Part shown: one piece after another, positions 1 through 8,699 of the stretch | How the letters are laid out: the number at the start of each line of letters is the position of its first letter | Position numbering within the stretch: the first letter of the stretch is position 1 | NCBI RefSeq assembly: GCF_030733265.1 | Contig: NZ_JASHJI010000001.1 | Coordinates: 124,001-188,000, forward strand | Source: Roseibium sp. MMSF_3412 | GTDB lineage: Bacteria; Pseudomonadota; Alphaproteobacteria; Rhizobiales; Stappiaceae | Direction: 5' to 3' | Length of the DNA stretch: 64,000 nt | Notes under the pieces: generated by a model | Seen by the model: the letters and a program-made list of their open reading frames with translations, nothing else | Database searches by the model: none | What the model was told of the DNA's origin: nothing | Made by a program: the position numbers and the translations under genes

Positions 1-340
1 TTTGCGCAAGAGCAACTTTGATGAATTGCCACAGCTGCTGAATGTGCTGAAGGGTGACATGTCGCTGGTCGGTCCGCGCCCTCATGTCCCGGGCATGCTG
101 GCGGCCGGCATGGCCTATGAAGACTTCGATGCAAGATACATGAGCCGGCACCAGGTTCGTCCCGGCATTACCGGGCTTGCACAGGTAAGCGGCTGCCGCG
201 GTGAGACGACAAACCCCGTCTCTGCGCGCAAACGTCTCGAATATGACCTGGAATACCTGGAAAAGCAGTCCCTGGCTCTCGATCTCAAGATCATCGCACA
301 GACGGTTTCCCGCGAGTTCTTTCATGGCAACGGGTACTGA
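1..340 (+). CDS. Bacterial sugar transferase, C-terminal part (cut by window start)
   Basis: This is the C-terminal part of a polyprenyl-phosphate glycosylphosphotransferase (bacterial sugar transferase family), which loads the first sugar-1-phosphate onto undecaprenyl phosphate at the inner membrane for exopolysaccharide or O-antigen synthesis. The visible 112 residues carry the family signature DELPQL-NVLKGDMSLVGPRP near the start, then the PGITGLAQVSG segment and the usual basic tail. The reading frame is open at base 2, so the N-terminal membrane segments and any Walker-like part lie outside the window. It ends 16 bases from the end of the convergent aroQ. The sugar substrate cannot be told from this fragment. 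Confidence 0.9.
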   Translation, partial: LRKSNFDELPQLLNVLKGDMSLVGPRPHVPGMLAAGMAYEDFDARYMSRHQVRPGITGLAQVSGCRGETTNPVSARKRLEYDLEYLEKQSLALDLKIIAQTVSREFFHGNGY

Positions 341-356
341 CCTGTCCTGAAGACGC

Positions 357-800
357 TTACGCGTTGTCAAGCAGTGTCGCAGCGCGCCGCAGTGCGAGCA
401 GATATCCCTCGACGCCACACCCGGCAATCACCGCGTCCGCGCGTTGCGAGACGTAGGAGAAATGCCGGAAAGCCTCCCTCTTGTGAATATTGGACACATG
501 CACTTCCAGAACGGGAAACTGGCAGGCGCTCAACGCGTCCAGTATTCCGATCGAGGTGTGGGAGTAGGCCGCCGGATTGATGATGATCGCCTGAGCCGCT
601 TCCCTGGCCTCCTGCACCCAGTCGATCAGATCGTGCTCGGCATTGCTCTGGCGGAAGATGATCTCGAGCCCGAGTTCGGCGGCGAGTGCCGCACACATTT
701 CGTTCACGTCATCCAGCGTTTGGTGACCGTAGATCTCCGGTTCCCTCTTCCCGAGCAGGTTGAGATTCGGTCCGTTCAGGATGTAGACGACTTTAGACAT
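357..800 (-). CDS. aroQ: Type II 3-dehydroquinate dehydratase
   Basis: The enzyme removes water from 3-dehydroquinate to give 3-dehydroshikimate, the third step of the shikimate pathway to aromatic amino acids, in the cytoplasm. The 147-residue length is typical of the dodecameric type II family. Visible family marks are [17 protein letters not shown] at the N-terminus with the catalytic Tyr24, the [13 protein letters not shown] segment with the catalytic His, and the [17 protein letters not shown] substrate loop. The ATG has an AGGGACC upstream sequence. In many alphaproteobacteria aroQ precedes accB/accC; here its downstream neighbour is the convergent sugar transferase, so it seems to be transcribed alone. 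Confidence 0.95.
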   Translation of the reverse strand: MSKVVYILNGPNLNLLGKREPEIYGHQTLDDVNEMCAALAAELGLEIIFRQSNAEHDLIDWVQEAREAAQAIIINPAAYSHTSIGILDALSACQFPVLEVHVSNIHKREAFRHFSYVSQRADAVIAGCGVEGYLLALRRAATLLDNA

Positions 801-998
801 TTGGGTCCCTTGGTATCATTTCCGTAAGATGTGCTCATTTTGCACATTTTTCCAGCAAATCCGGGCTCTTCTCCCCACTGGGCTGTGGACGATTTCCGCG
901 TTCAAACAACCCAAAAGATGAACTCTTGCAACGGTTGTATTTACGTACTATTAACCATGAATATTCATCGTGGCAGAAACACAATCCAACGGAAAACC

Positions 999-1220
999 AT
1001 GATAAAGCTGCGTGAAAGACTGGATACCCTGGAAGCGCTCATGGAAGCGATCGACGGCTACCAGCACCTTCCGATCGATACACTGTCGCAATTCCTGCTC
1101 GACAACTACACGGTTGATCTGGACGTTCTGGCTCAATTCGCAAGTGCTCTTGAGGTCGGAGCGAGTGAGGCTGCAAAAGCCGCCGAAGGTTCATCCGCCG
1201 CTGCACAGTCGGCTGCCTGA
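999..1220 (+). CDS. Small protein of unknown function
   Basis: A 73-residue protein that I do not recognise. It begins MIKLRERLDTLEALMEAIDG, looks largely helical, and ends in an Ala/Ser-rich tail (about residues 55-73). The frame is open further upstream to 831, but the upstream ATGs lack a ribosome binding site; the ATG at 999 follows a GGAAAA and begins the region that looks like protein. It stops 19 bases before the end of the convergent receiver gene. No membrane segment or known motif is visible. Confidence 0.5.
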   Translation: MIKLRERLDTLEALMEAIDGYQHLPIDTLSQFLLDNYTVDLDVLAQFASALEVGASEAAKAAEGSSAAAQSAA

Positions 1221-1239
1221 AAACAGGCAGCTTCCGGAT

Positions 1240-1776
1240 CTATCCGATTGCCGTAACGTTTTCTTCCGGCCCGTCCGCCGCCTGACCCGGCGGCTGGCCC
1301 GGAGGGCCTCCCTGCCAGATCTTCTGCCTGTTTCTGATCTCTCTTGGCGCCGGTCCGAAATAGGTCGCGGTCTTGATGAAATCGCGCGGGTGCAGGATCA
1401 CACTTGAAACACGCTGATAGAGAGACTTCGCCGAGATGGGTTTCGACAGCAATTCGTGCACGCCCAACCGGCGCGCCTCGACGATCCGGCTGCGCTCGGT
1501 ATGCGCGGTCACCATGATGATCGGGATATAGGCAAAGGGGTTGTTCGGACTGCGGATCATGCGCACCATATCCGCACCGTCCAGGATGGGCATGACCCAA
1601 TCCAGGATCAGAATGTCCGGGTTGGCGCGGTCCATCGCTTCAAGACCGGATGCACCGTCTTCGGCTTCCACAATGCGGCGCGCGCCGAAGCCCTGCAGCA
1701 TCGTCCGCAGGATCGTACGCATGTAAGCACTGTCTTCGACCAGCAAAAACGTCAAAGAGGCAAGATCGAGACTCAC
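1240..1776 (-). CDS. Receiver-domain response regulator with C-terminal extension
   Basis: A CheY-like receiver (about residues 8-130) followed by a 45-residue tail rich in Pro, Gly and Gln. Acidic pocket residues sit in LLVEDS, the phosphoacceptor is Asp59 in LILDWVMP, the conserved Thr is in MVTAHT and the Lys in LSKPIS. There is no DNA-binding or enzymatic output domain, so it probably acts by protein contact; the tail with GPAPREIRNRQKIWQGG is a conserved-looking form seen in alphaproteobacterial CheY-like proteins. A GTG at 1776 is chosen because it lies 5 bases after GGAGGG; a TTG at 1779 is too close. No kinase is adjacent, so its partner is unknown. Confidence 0.85.
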   Translation of the reverse strand: MSLDLASLTFLLVEDSAYMRTILRTMLQGFGARRIVEAEDGASGLEAMDRANPDILILDWVMPILDGADMVRMIRSPNNPFAYIPIIMVTAHTERSRIVEARRLGVHELLSKPISAKSLYQRVSSVILHPRDFIKTATYFGPAPREIRNRQKIWQGGPPGQPPGQAADGPEENVTAIG

Positions 1777-2041
1777 CAAACCCTCCTAGTGTCAACTCGT
1801 CTTGACATGAAATTCTGAAGATTGGGTTAGCCGTGAGACGCTTCCAGGTGCTTCGTGTGCCGGTGCTGCACAAAAGTATCCGATGCGCATTTGTAAAGAT
1901 GACCGCGAAGACTGCAGCTCTCAGGTTCACAGCTTGGTAATGTTGCTCGCAGTTAACACTTTTACGTGCAGCGGATTAACGTGCCTTTCAGAGCTGTCGA
2001 TCATTCTAGGATCGCAATCAAAAACGAGAAACAAACATTCG

Positions 2042-2221
2042 ATGATCACGAGCCTTATGACCACAGATCCGGACAAGAGCAGACAGGACGAGAAGCTCGC
2101 AGGAAGTCATGAACCTTCTGCGCCGGGCTCCAACGGCTCGCGTGAAAACATTCTTCTGTTCTCCGGAGTCGGCCTCGTGCTACTGGCCGTGGCCATGGCG
2201 CTTTCCAACATTTTCGCCTGA
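2042..2221 (+). CDS. Small single-pass membrane protein, unknown
   Basis: A 59-residue protein with a polar N-terminal half (residues 1-35, rich in Ser, Asp, Lys, Pro) and one C-terminal membrane helix (ILLFSGVGLVLLAVAMALSN) that runs almost to the end. An ATG at 2057 is an alternative start. It lies directly next to the convergent end of ccoS, but nothing in it resembles a known oxidase subunit or assembly factor. I do not recognise the family. Confidence 0.45.
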   Translation: MITSLMTTDPDKSRQDEKLAGSHEPSAPGSNGSRENILLFSGVGLVLLAVAMALSNIFA

Positions 2222-2295
2222 TTTCCCGGCTTCAGCTGCGCTCCAGGAGCGGCTTCCTTGCTCATTACGTCGCCGTTCTTGAACAAAGCACACGC

Positions 2296-2454
2296 TCAGT
2301 GTCTTTGATCAGGCAGGTCGTCATCATCCAGAATGCGCCATTTCGCGCCTTCCAGATCGTCGTACTGACCGCTTTTGAGGGACCAGAGAAAGGCGCCCAG
2401 CCCAAGCGCACCCAGAAGAAGCGCGATCGGGATCAGGTAGATGAGAACGTCCAT
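2296..2454 (-). CDS. ccoS: cbb3-type oxidase assembly protein CcoS (FixS)
   Basis: A 52-residue protein starting MDVLIYLIPIALLLGALGLG with one N-terminal membrane helix, then the family-typical AFLWSLKSGQYDDLEGAKWR and an acidic ILDDDD tail. CcoS is needed for insertion of haem and copper into the CcoN subunit. It is the last gene of ccoGHIS: its ATG shares one base with the ccoI stop (TGATG), which implies translational coupling. Length and motif match the family, so it appears intact. Confidence 0.93.
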   Translation of the reverse strand: MDVLIYLIPIALLLGALGLGAFLWSLKSGQYDDLEGAKWRILDDDDLPDQRH

Positions 2455-4709
2455 CAGCTGTCACTCCGTATGGAAGCCGGCAGTTCGCCCGCAGGCGTTT
2501 CCGCAGAGGCGCGATTGCCGGTCTCGCGCCACCGGAGCTTCAGCGCATTGGCGGTTACCGCGATCGAGGATGCAGACATGGCCACGGCCGCCATCAGCGG
2601 TGTTACGAAGCCGGCGACGGCAATCGGTACAGCCACGACATTGTAAAGCGCGGAAATCCAGAGGTTCTGCTCGATTGCCGCGCGCGCGTTCCTTGAAAGA
2701 CGCAAGGCATCGGCAACCGGCATCAGCCTGTCTCCCAGGAAAACGGCATCGGCGGCCGCCTGGCTGAGATGGACAGCGGAGACGGGTGAGAGCGAGACAT
2801 GGGCCCCGGCAAGTGCCGGTGCATCGTTGAGACCATCGCCGACCATCAGGACCTTGTGGCCCTTCGCCTGCAATTCCTCAAGGCGGGCAATTTTCTGCGC
2901 CGGTTTCATGGCCGATTGCCAATCGGAGATCTCGAGCGTCCTGGCGCAGTCCGACACGGCAGGCCGGGTGTCGCCGGACAGGATCTCCAGCCTGTAACCG
3001 AGCTTCCTGAGACGGTCGACGACCTCTCTGGCGTCCGGCCTCAGGCTCTGACGGAAGGTCAGCAGGCGTACCGGCCGGTCTTCATACCGGATCGCCAGAA
3101 GCGATGCGCCGGGTACGCGCTGAAGTGCGTCTTCGATCTCAAGATCGGACGCGCCGCAGAATTGCGGGCTGCCGAGCCGCAGTCTTGCCCCCTCATGGAT
3201 TGTTTCCAGTCCGGCGCCCGAAACCTCTTCCACATCGGCAAGCGGCACGAGAGCGCCGGTTGCCTTCACAAGGGCCGCGGACAACGGATGACGGCTGGCG
3301 AGCGCAAGACGGCCGCCGAGCATGATTATTTCGTCTTCCGGGTCAATCCCGCCGCAAAGGTCAGGTTCCGCCCGGGTCAAGGTGCCGGTCTTGTCAAACA
3401 GGATCGTGTCGACCTCAGCGAGACGCTCAATGGCATCGCCCGCGTTGAGCAGAACTCCGCTGCGGAACAGTTGTCCGGACGCCACCACCTGCACCGCCGG
3501 GACCGCCAGCCCAAGGGCGCAGGGGCAGGTGATGATCAGAACGGAAATCGAGATGACAAGCGCCGGCTGCCAGCTCATCCCGGCCAGAAGCCAGCCGAGG
3601 AATGTGAGCGCTGCAGCTCCGTGCACCAACGGCGCATAAAGGCGTGCGGCCCTGTCGGCGATGCGGACATAGGCGGACTTTGCCTGCGCCGCGGTCTCCA
3701 GCAGCCGGTTGACTTCGTCGAGCAGAGTTGCGCCCGATGCCGCCTCGACCCGAACCTGCAGCGCCCCTGCACCATTCATCGTCCCGGCATAGATCCTCTG
3801 TCCGGGCTTGACCGGCACCAGAACACTCTCGCCGGTAACCAGGCTCTGGTCGATTTCCGACCGCCCGCTTTCGACAACACCATCGACCGGAACGCGCTCG
3901 CCGCCGGAGACAAGAACCAGATCTCCTGTTGCGATTTTCGACAACGGGACCTCGCGGACTTCCCCGTCCGGACCCAGTCTTGCGGCAACCTCGGCCTTGA
4001 GGGCCGCGATGTTTTCGGCAAACGACCGTGTCCGCCCGCGCATGTTGTGATCCAGATAGCGGCCGACCAGAAGGAAGAACAGCAGCATGACCGCAGATTC
4101 AAAATAGGCGTGGTGGTGGTGCTGCAGTGTCTGCACCACGGAAAGCGCAACCGCGAGAAAGACGCCGATCACAATCGGAACGTCCATGTTGAGCCGGCCG
4201 GCGGAAAGCGCGCCAAACGCACTCTTGACGAAAGGACGTCCCGCATAGGCAACGGTCGGCAACGCGATGAGGGCTGACAACCAGTGGAAAAAATCGCGCG
4301 TCTCGGGCGTGATATCGGTCGCATTTCCTGACCAGACGGAGACCGACAGCAGCATGATGTTCATGCCGGCGAAACCGGCAACAGCCAGACATCTGAGCAG
4401 CTGTTTCCCCGTCCTGTCCTGACGGTCCTTCTGGCTGGCCGGATCGAACGGGTGCGCCGTGTAGCCAAGCCGGGAAAGTTCACGAACGATCTCTTCCGCG
4501 CAGGTCTGGTCCTCGACCCAATCCACCGCGAGACGCTGGCTGGTCAGATTGACACGCGCGGCGCGGATGCCGGGCAGACGCTTCAGGCCGCGTTCGATGT
4601 CGCCCATACACGCGGCGCAGGTTATGCCGTCGACGGCCAGATCCATATGAACCGCGCCGTCGTCCGCCGGAGTAATGAAGGCTTGCCAGTCACGCTGATG
4701 TACCGTCAC
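2454..4709 (-). CDS. ccoI: Copper-exporting P1B-type ATPase of the cbb3 assembly operon (FixI)
   Basis: A 751-residue heavy-metal P-type ATPase that moves Cu(I) out of the cytoplasm to supply the CuB centre of the cbb3 oxidase. Order of parts: N-terminal HMA domain with GITCAAC (Cys31, Cys34), paired membrane helices, actuator domain (LVTGESV), the metal-binding membrane motif CPC in ITCPCALGLAVP, phosphorylation motif DKTGTLT, and the hinge GDGLNDAPAL. The frame is open 37 codons further up inside ccoH; the GTG at 4709 is preferred because GAGG stands 8 bases before it and it leaves 10 bases after the ccoH stop. A His-rich LQHHHHAYF loop lies between membrane helices, as in other CcoI proteins. 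Confidence 0.93.
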   Translation of the reverse strand: MTVHQRDWQAFITPADDGAVHMDLAVDGITCAACMGDIERGLKRLPGIRAARVNLTSQRLAVDWVEDQTCAEEIVRELSRLGYTAHPFDPASQKDRQDRTGKQLLRCLAVAGFAGMNIMLLSVSVWSGNATDITPETRDFFHWLSALIALPTVAYAGRPFVKSAFGALSAGRLNMDVPIVIGVFLAVALSVVQTLQHHHHAYFESAVMLLFFLLVGRYLDHNMRGRTRSFAENIAALKAEVAARLGPDGEVREVPLSKIATGDLVLVSGGERVPVDGVVESGRSEIDQSLVTGESVLVPVKPGQRIYAGTMNGAGALQVRVEAASGATLLDEVNRLLETAAQAKSAYVRIADRAARLYAPLVHGAAALTFLGWLLAGMSWQPALVISISVLIITCPCALGLAVPAVQVVASGQLFRSGVLLNAGDAIERLAEVDTILFDKTGTLTRAEPDLCGGIDPEDEIIMLGGRLALASRHPLSAALVKATGALVPLADVEEVSGAGLETIHEGARLRLGSPQFCGASDLEIEDALQRVPGASLLAIRYEDRPVRLLTFRQSLRPDAREVVDRLRKLGYRLEILSGDTRPAVSDCARTLEISDWQSAMKPAQKIARLEELQAKGHKVLMVGDGLNDAPALAGAHVSLSPVSAVHLSQAAADAVFLGDRLMPVADALRLSRNARAAIEQNLWISALYNVVAVPIAVAGFVTPLMAAVAMSASSIAVTANALKLRWRETGNRASAETPAGELPASIRSDS

Positions 4710-4719
4710 GATGCACGCC

Positions 4720-5232
4720 TCAGTCGCCGATGAACATACGGTTTTCGGACTTGAACCGGCGGGTTCCATCCTGCTCGATCTCCAGAACAAGCGTCCAGTT
4801 GCCCGATGCCAGCTTGTCAATCTCGCCGATATATCTGCCGCCGCCGTCCGCGCGAAGAACCGCGGTTACGTCCTCGTTTTCCTGCGCGGGGTGCTGGAGT
4901 GCCGCTTTGACGGCGATACCGTAGAGCGGTGTGCCCTGCGCATCCATCGCCGTCACGACAAGCTTGGCGCCATCGTGTGATGTCCGGGCAATTTCGCTCG
5001 ACACCTGCCACCCCAGCCCGGCCTGAGCCCTGGCTGCAGCTATTTCCTGGTTATAGGCCTGCCCGGCTTCGTACGAGCTGTCGACCACAACGCCCGGGAA
5101 GGATCCGAGCGCGAGGTAAAGGAAAATGCCATTTGCGGCAAACACCACGCCGAAGAAGCCCAGAAGCCAGGCCAGGACGGTCTTGCCGGTGATCGCCTTG
5201 GGATCCTTCATGTTCGATTGAGCCATCGTCAT
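4720..5232 (-). CDS. ccoH: cbb3 oxidase assembly protein CcoH (FixH)
   Basis: A 170-residue protein with one membrane helix (about residues 17-42, containing LAWLLGFFGVVFAANGIFLYLAL) and a periplasmic C-terminal domain that looks like the beta-sandwich of the FixH family. CcoH binds the assembling oxidase and stays near CcoN. Its ATG lies 6 bases after GAGGAG, a site that overlaps the ccoG stop codon; the ccoG-ccoH gap is 10 bases and the ccoH-ccoI gap is 10 bases, so the genes form one transcription unit. Confidence 0.92.
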   Translation of the reverse strand: MTMAQSNMKDPKAITGKTVLAWLLGFFGVVFAANGIFLYLALGSFPGVVVDSSYEAGQAYNQEIAAARAQAGLGWQVSSEIARTSHDGAKLVVTAMDAQGTPLYGIAVKAALQHPAQENEDVTAVLRADGGGRYIGEIDKLASGNWTLVLEIEQDGTRRFKSENRMFIGD

Positions 5233-5242
5233 TTCGTTCTCC

Positions 5243-6706
5243 TCAGGGCTTGTCCGGTGCTTTGAACGTGTCTTTTGCCGTTACGACTTCGCCCATCACA
5301 CTCTCGGTGATGCGGAAGACAACCGGCGTCGAATGCGGCATTTCTGCCTCGGGCGGCGAACTCACCAGGACACGCACCTCCCGCGTGGTGTCGGGCCCGA
5401 CCTCGACGATCGGCCTGCCGGCGAAAGTGGAATCGGCACCGACCGCCTCGACCAGCGTGTTCGGCGGCATGCCTTCCACATGCAGCATGAACGACCTCGG
5501 GTGACGGCGTTTGTTGGACAGACGAACCGTGTAGCCGTTTCTGACCGAGCCGTCGGATTGCTCGACGAAAACAGGGTTCCGGTCGTGCAGGACGCTGATA
5601 TCGGCGAAATCCCGATTGAGCAGTGCGAACAGCATGATCGCACCGACCAATGCGATGACCGCCGCATAAATGACCGTCCGCGTGCGGACGATTTCGTAGA
5701 CCGGCTCCTTGCCTTCGAGCCGGCGCTCGATGTTCTCGTCCGTGTCGTAGGCAATCAGGCCTGTCGGCTTGCCGATCTTCGTCATGATGTTGTCGCAGGC
5801 ATCAATGCACAGGCCGCACTGGATGCAGTCCAGTTGCATGCCCTTCCGGATATCGACACCGGTCGGGCATACCTGGAAGCACTGGAAGCAGTCGATGCAG
5901 TCACCGGCAGGCAGACCCTGGGCTTCCAGCTTCTTGTTGTGTTTCAGCGACCCCCGCGGTTCGCCCCGGTCCCAGCGATAGGTCACGTTGAGCGCCTTCT
6001 CGTCGGTCAGGGCGGCCTGAATGCGCGGCCAGGGACACATGTAAATGCAAACCTGCTCGCGCATGAAACCGGCCAGCAGATAGGTCGTCGCCGTCAGGAT
6101 GCCGATCCAGACATAGGCAACCATCGGGGCCTGGAACGTCAAGAGCTGCCAGACCAGCGTCGGTGCGTCATTGAAGTAGAGAACCCACGCGCCGCCGGTC
6201 CACCAGGCAATCATGAGCCAGAAGAAATGCTTGGTGGCGCGCTTGCCAACCTTTTCGAAGGTCCACGGGTCCTTGTCGAGTGCGATGCGTTCGCGGCGAT
6301 CGCCCTCAATCTTGCGCTCGACCCACAAGAACAGGTCGGTCCAGACCGTCTGCGGGCACAGATACCCGCACCAGATCCGGCCGGCGACCGCGTTCATCAG
6401 AAAGAGCGCGACGGCAGCGATGATCAAAAGCCCTGTCAGGTAGTAGACTTCCTGCGGCCAGATCTCGATAAAGAAAAAGTAGGCCCGGCGGTGTTCCATA
6501 TCGATGAGAACAGCCTGGTCCGGGGCGTTCGGCCCGCGGTCATAGCGGATGAATGGCAGGAAATAGTAAATTCCAAGCGTGATGAAAAGCAGCGTCCACT
6601 TGATCCTGCGAAACAGGCCGTGGGTTGCCATGGGGTAGATTTTCTTGGCCGACGCAAACCACTCCTCGGAGTGTTCGCCCTCATGCGTTTCGGTGTCCGC
6701 AGACAT
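5243..6706 (-). CDS. ccoG: Cytochrome c oxidase accessory protein CcoG (FixG/RdxA)
   Basis: A 487-residue membrane iron-sulfur protein that takes part in copper handling during cbb3 oxidase assembly. There are about five membrane helices in the first 345 residues, a CGYLCPQTVW element after the second, and a ferredoxin-like double 4Fe-4S region with the pattern CIDCFQCFQVCP then CIQCGLCIDACD. A periplasmic Ig-like C-terminal domain follows the last helix. The ATG follows GAGAGGACGGT, a good ribosome site. It heads ccoGHIS and lies 201 bases after ccoP on the same strand. Confidence 0.95.
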   Translation of the reverse strand: MSADTETHEGEHSEEWFASAKKIYPMATHGLFRRIKWTLLFITLGIYYFLPFIRYDRGPNAPDQAVLIDMEHRRAYFFFIEIWPQEVYYLTGLLIIAAVALFLMNAVAGRIWCGYLCPQTVWTDLFLWVERKIEGDRRERIALDKDPWTFEKVGKRATKHFFWLMIAWWTGGAWVLYFNDAPTLVWQLLTFQAPMVAYVWIGILTATTYLLAGFMREQVCIYMCPWPRIQAALTDEKALNVTYRWDRGEPRGSLKHNKKLEAQGLPAGDCIDCFQCFQVCPTGVDIRKGMQLDCIQCGLCIDACDNIMTKIGKPTGLIAYDTDENIERRLEGKEPVYEIVRTRTVIYAAVIALVGAIMLFALLNRDFADISVLHDRNPVFVEQSDGSVRNGYTVRLSNKRRHPRSFMLHVEGMPPNTLVEAVGADSTFAGRPIVEVGPDTTREVRVLVSSPPEAEMPHSTPVVFRITESVMGEVVTAKDTFKAPDKP

Positions 6707-6826
6707 ACCGTCCGTCCTCTCAAACGCGATCCTGCCCCAATAGGATCCTGATTCAGTCTAAAGTCGTGACCCTTGAGCGGGTTTCCCGCTCCGGAATACC
6801 GTTTTAACCGGTGCCTCCTGAAGCTA

Positions 6827-6859
6827 ATCCGGCGCAAAGCGTCACACCTTGCGCCGGAT
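6827..6859. repeat. 11-bp perfect inverted repeat between ccoP and ccoG
   Basis: Arms ATCCGGCGCAA (6827-6837) and TTGCGCCGGAT (6849-6859) enclose an 11-base loop. It lies in the 201-base gap between the ccoNOQP and ccoGHIS groups and would form a strong hairpin in the transcript. There is no U-run after it on the minus strand, so it is more likely a processing or stabilising hairpin, or a leaky terminator, than a classical intrinsic terminator. A second smaller hairpin (GAGCGGG-TTT-CCCGCTC) lies near 6775. Confidence 0.6.
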
Positions 6860-6907
6860 CAAAGGTTGTGCGTGATCCGGCGGATTTGCCGCATCCTCTC
6901 GCGGACG

Positions 6908-7786
6908 CTACTGACCTCCGCCGAAGGAGTGCACGTAGACCGTCAGCGACTTGACGGTTGCCGGGTCAAGACGCTCGGCCCAGCCGGGCATTACGCCATT
7001 GCGCGGATTGGCGATCTGCGCCCTGATGTCGTCCAGCGAGTTTCCGTAAAGGTAATTCGCCGACATCAGGCTCGGCGCACCGACCTCCTGGATGCCTTCA
7101 AGGTTGTCGCCGTGACAGGCAGCACAGTTGTCCTCGTAAAGGACCTGGCCGGCGGCAAGGTCGATGCCTTCATCCGTTTCGACGCCTGCACGGGAGGCGA
7201 CGAAATTGGCGACCTGATCGATTTCCTCCTTGCTCAGCAGTTCGTCGGCACCGAAGGCCGGCATGTCGCCGATGCGGGCATCGTCACTGTCGGACCGAAT
7301 GCCGTAAAGCAGGGTCGTGTGGATATCGTCGAGGGTCCCCCCCCAGATCCAGGTGTCGTCCTGAAGGTTCGGATAGCCTTCCGAACCGGTGCCGCCTGCC
7401 CCGTGACAGGGTGCGCAGTTGTCGCCGAACGCGGCCTGTCCATTGGCCAGCGCGAACTGCAGCAATTCCTGGTCCTTGGTGATGTCTTCCAGGGACGTGG
7501 CAACGATCTTGTCGGCGAACTCGGACCGGTCGGCGACGCCCTTGTCGTAGGCGGCGATGGCCTCCTGGCGCTGGTTGGCTCCCAGAACACCCTTGGTGTA
7601 GCTGGATACCAGTGGCCATGACGGGTAAAGCACCCAATAGATCACGGCCCAGACCACCGTTGCGTAAAAGATGTAGAGCCACCATTTCGGCAACGGATTG
7701 TTCAGTTCCTTCAGACCGTCCCATTCGTGGCCGGTGGTTTCGACCCCGGAGATCTGGTCGACTTCCTTGTTGTGTGTGTCTGCCAT
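6908..7786 (-). CDS. ccoP: cbb3 oxidase dihaem cytochrome c subunit CcoP (FixP)
   Basis: A 292-residue membrane-anchored dihaem cytochrome c that passes electrons to the catalytic subunit. An N-terminal membrane segment (about residues 36-58) is followed by two cytochrome c domains with CAPCH (Cys124, Cys127, His128) and CAACH (Cys221, Cys224, His225); Met ligands are likely in MPAFG and MPGW. The ATG at 7786 is preferred over the TTG one codon earlier because GAGG from the end of ccoQ stands 8 bases before it. It follows ccoQ by 3 bases and is the last gene of ccoNOQP. Confidence 0.95.
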   Translation of the reverse strand: MADTHNKEVDQISGVETTGHEWDGLKELNNPLPKWWLYIFYATVVWAVIYWVLYPSWPLVSSYTKGVLGANQRQEAIAAYDKGVADRSEFADKIVATSLEDITKDQELLQFALANGQAAFGDNCAPCHGAGGTGSEGYPNLQDDTWIWGGTLDDIHTTLLYGIRSDSDDARIGDMPAFGADELLSKEEIDQVANFVASRAGVETDEGIDLAAGQVLYEDNCAACHGDNLEGIQEVGAPSLMSANYLYGNSLDDIRAQIANPRNGVMPGWAERLDPATVKSLTVYVHSFGGGQ

Positions 7787-7789
7787 CAA

Positions 7790-7945
7790 TCAGTCCTCAC
7801 GGAACGGGATCTGAGCTGCATCGTCGAACTTTTTCCGGTTCTTCGGCCACAATGCGTAGGCCAGGACGATGCCAAACAGGATCATGAAATAGAGAAGGCC
7901 CCAGGTCTGAGCGAAGCCGGCGAAGGCGTTATAGGTCTCGTTCAT
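7790..7945 (-). CDS. ccoQ: cbb3 oxidase small subunit CcoQ (FixQ)
   Basis: A 51-residue protein starting MNETYNAFAGFAQTWGLLYF, with a single membrane helix (about residues 14-33) and a charged tail (ALWPKNRKKFDDAAQIPFRED). This is the standard size and form of CcoQ, which stabilises the CcoP-CcoNO complex. It lies 5 bases after ccoO and 3 bases before ccoP. Confidence 0.92.
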   Translation of the reverse strand: MNETYNAFAGFAQTWGLLYFMILFGIVLAYALWPKNRKKFDDAAQIPFRED

Positions 7946-7950
7946 CGCAC

Positions 7951-8685
7951 TTACCTCGCGTTTGCTGCGTCATCGTAGATGGAGAAGTCGACCATGGTGC
8001 CGAGCACCTGCAGATAGGCGACCAGCGCATCCATCTCCGTGACTTCCCTCGGATTGCCGTCAAAGTCGCGAACCTTGGCGGACGGCCAGCGTTCCTCGAA
8101 GTCATAGGCTGCGTCGGAATCCGGCATGGCCTGGCCGAGAAGGTCAGATGCCGCGTTTTCGATCTGCTCCTCGGTATAGGGAACACCAACGATCGCGTTG
8201 GCCGACAGGTGAGCCTTGATGTCCCGCGCGTTCACGCGGTTTTCCGCCAGGAACGGATAGCCCGGCATGATCGACGCGGGCACCAGCGAGCGCGGATTGA
8301 CCAGGTGCTCGACGTGCCAGTCGTCGGAGTATTTTCCGCCGACACGCGCCAGATCCGGTCCGGTCCGTTTCGATCCCCACTGGAACGGGTGATCGTACAT
8401 GCTTTCCGCAGCGAGCGAGAAGTGACCATAGCGCTCCAGCTCATCGCGCATCGGGCGGATCATCTGCGAATGACACAGATAACAGCCCTCACGGATGTAG
8501 ATGTCGCGTCCGGCCAGTTCCAGCGGCGTATAGGGACGCATGCCTTCGGTCTTCTCGATCGTGCTCTTCAGGTAGAAGAGCGGTGCGATCTCGACCAGGC
8601 CGCCAACGGCGACCGCGACCAGGATTCCGACGAGAAGAACGAAGGAATTCTTCTCGAAGATTTCATGTTTTTTCCATGCAGACAT
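7951..8685 (-). CDS. ccoO: cbb3 oxidase monohaem cytochrome c subunit CcoO (FixO)
   Basis: A 244-residue membrane-anchored monohaem cytochrome c subunit. There is an N-terminal membrane helix (about residues 14-36) and a CYLCH haem site (Cys68, Cys71, His72) in the conserved [14 protein letters not shown] context; the conserved [15 protein letters not shown] segment carries the likely Met ligand. Length agrees with the family. It follows ccoN by 14 bases. Confidence 0.95.
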   Translation of the reverse strand: MSAWKKHEIFEKNSFVLLVGILVAVAVGGLVEIAPLFYLKSTIEKTEGMRPYTPLELAGRDIYIREGCYLCHSQMIRPMRDELERYGHFSLAAESMYDHPFQWGSKRTGPDLARVGGKYSDDWHVEHLVNPRSLVPASIMPGYPFLAENRVNARDIKAHLSANAIVGVPYTEEQIENAASDLLGQAMPDSDAAYDFEERWPSAKVRDFDGNPREVTEMDALVAYLQVLGTMVDFSIYDDAANAR

Positions 8686-8699
8686 TCAGTGTCCCTCCC

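Noticed and set aside
2799..4277. Long plus-strand ORF (492 residues) opposite ccoI
   Set aside because: It is the antisense shadow of a GC-rich gene; ccoI on the other strand has all family motifs and an operon context.
6849..6862. TTGCG-CCGG-ATCAA as a FixK box before ccoG
   Set aside because: Only one half-site fits; it is part of the 11-bp inverted repeat and too far from the ccoG start for a class II site.
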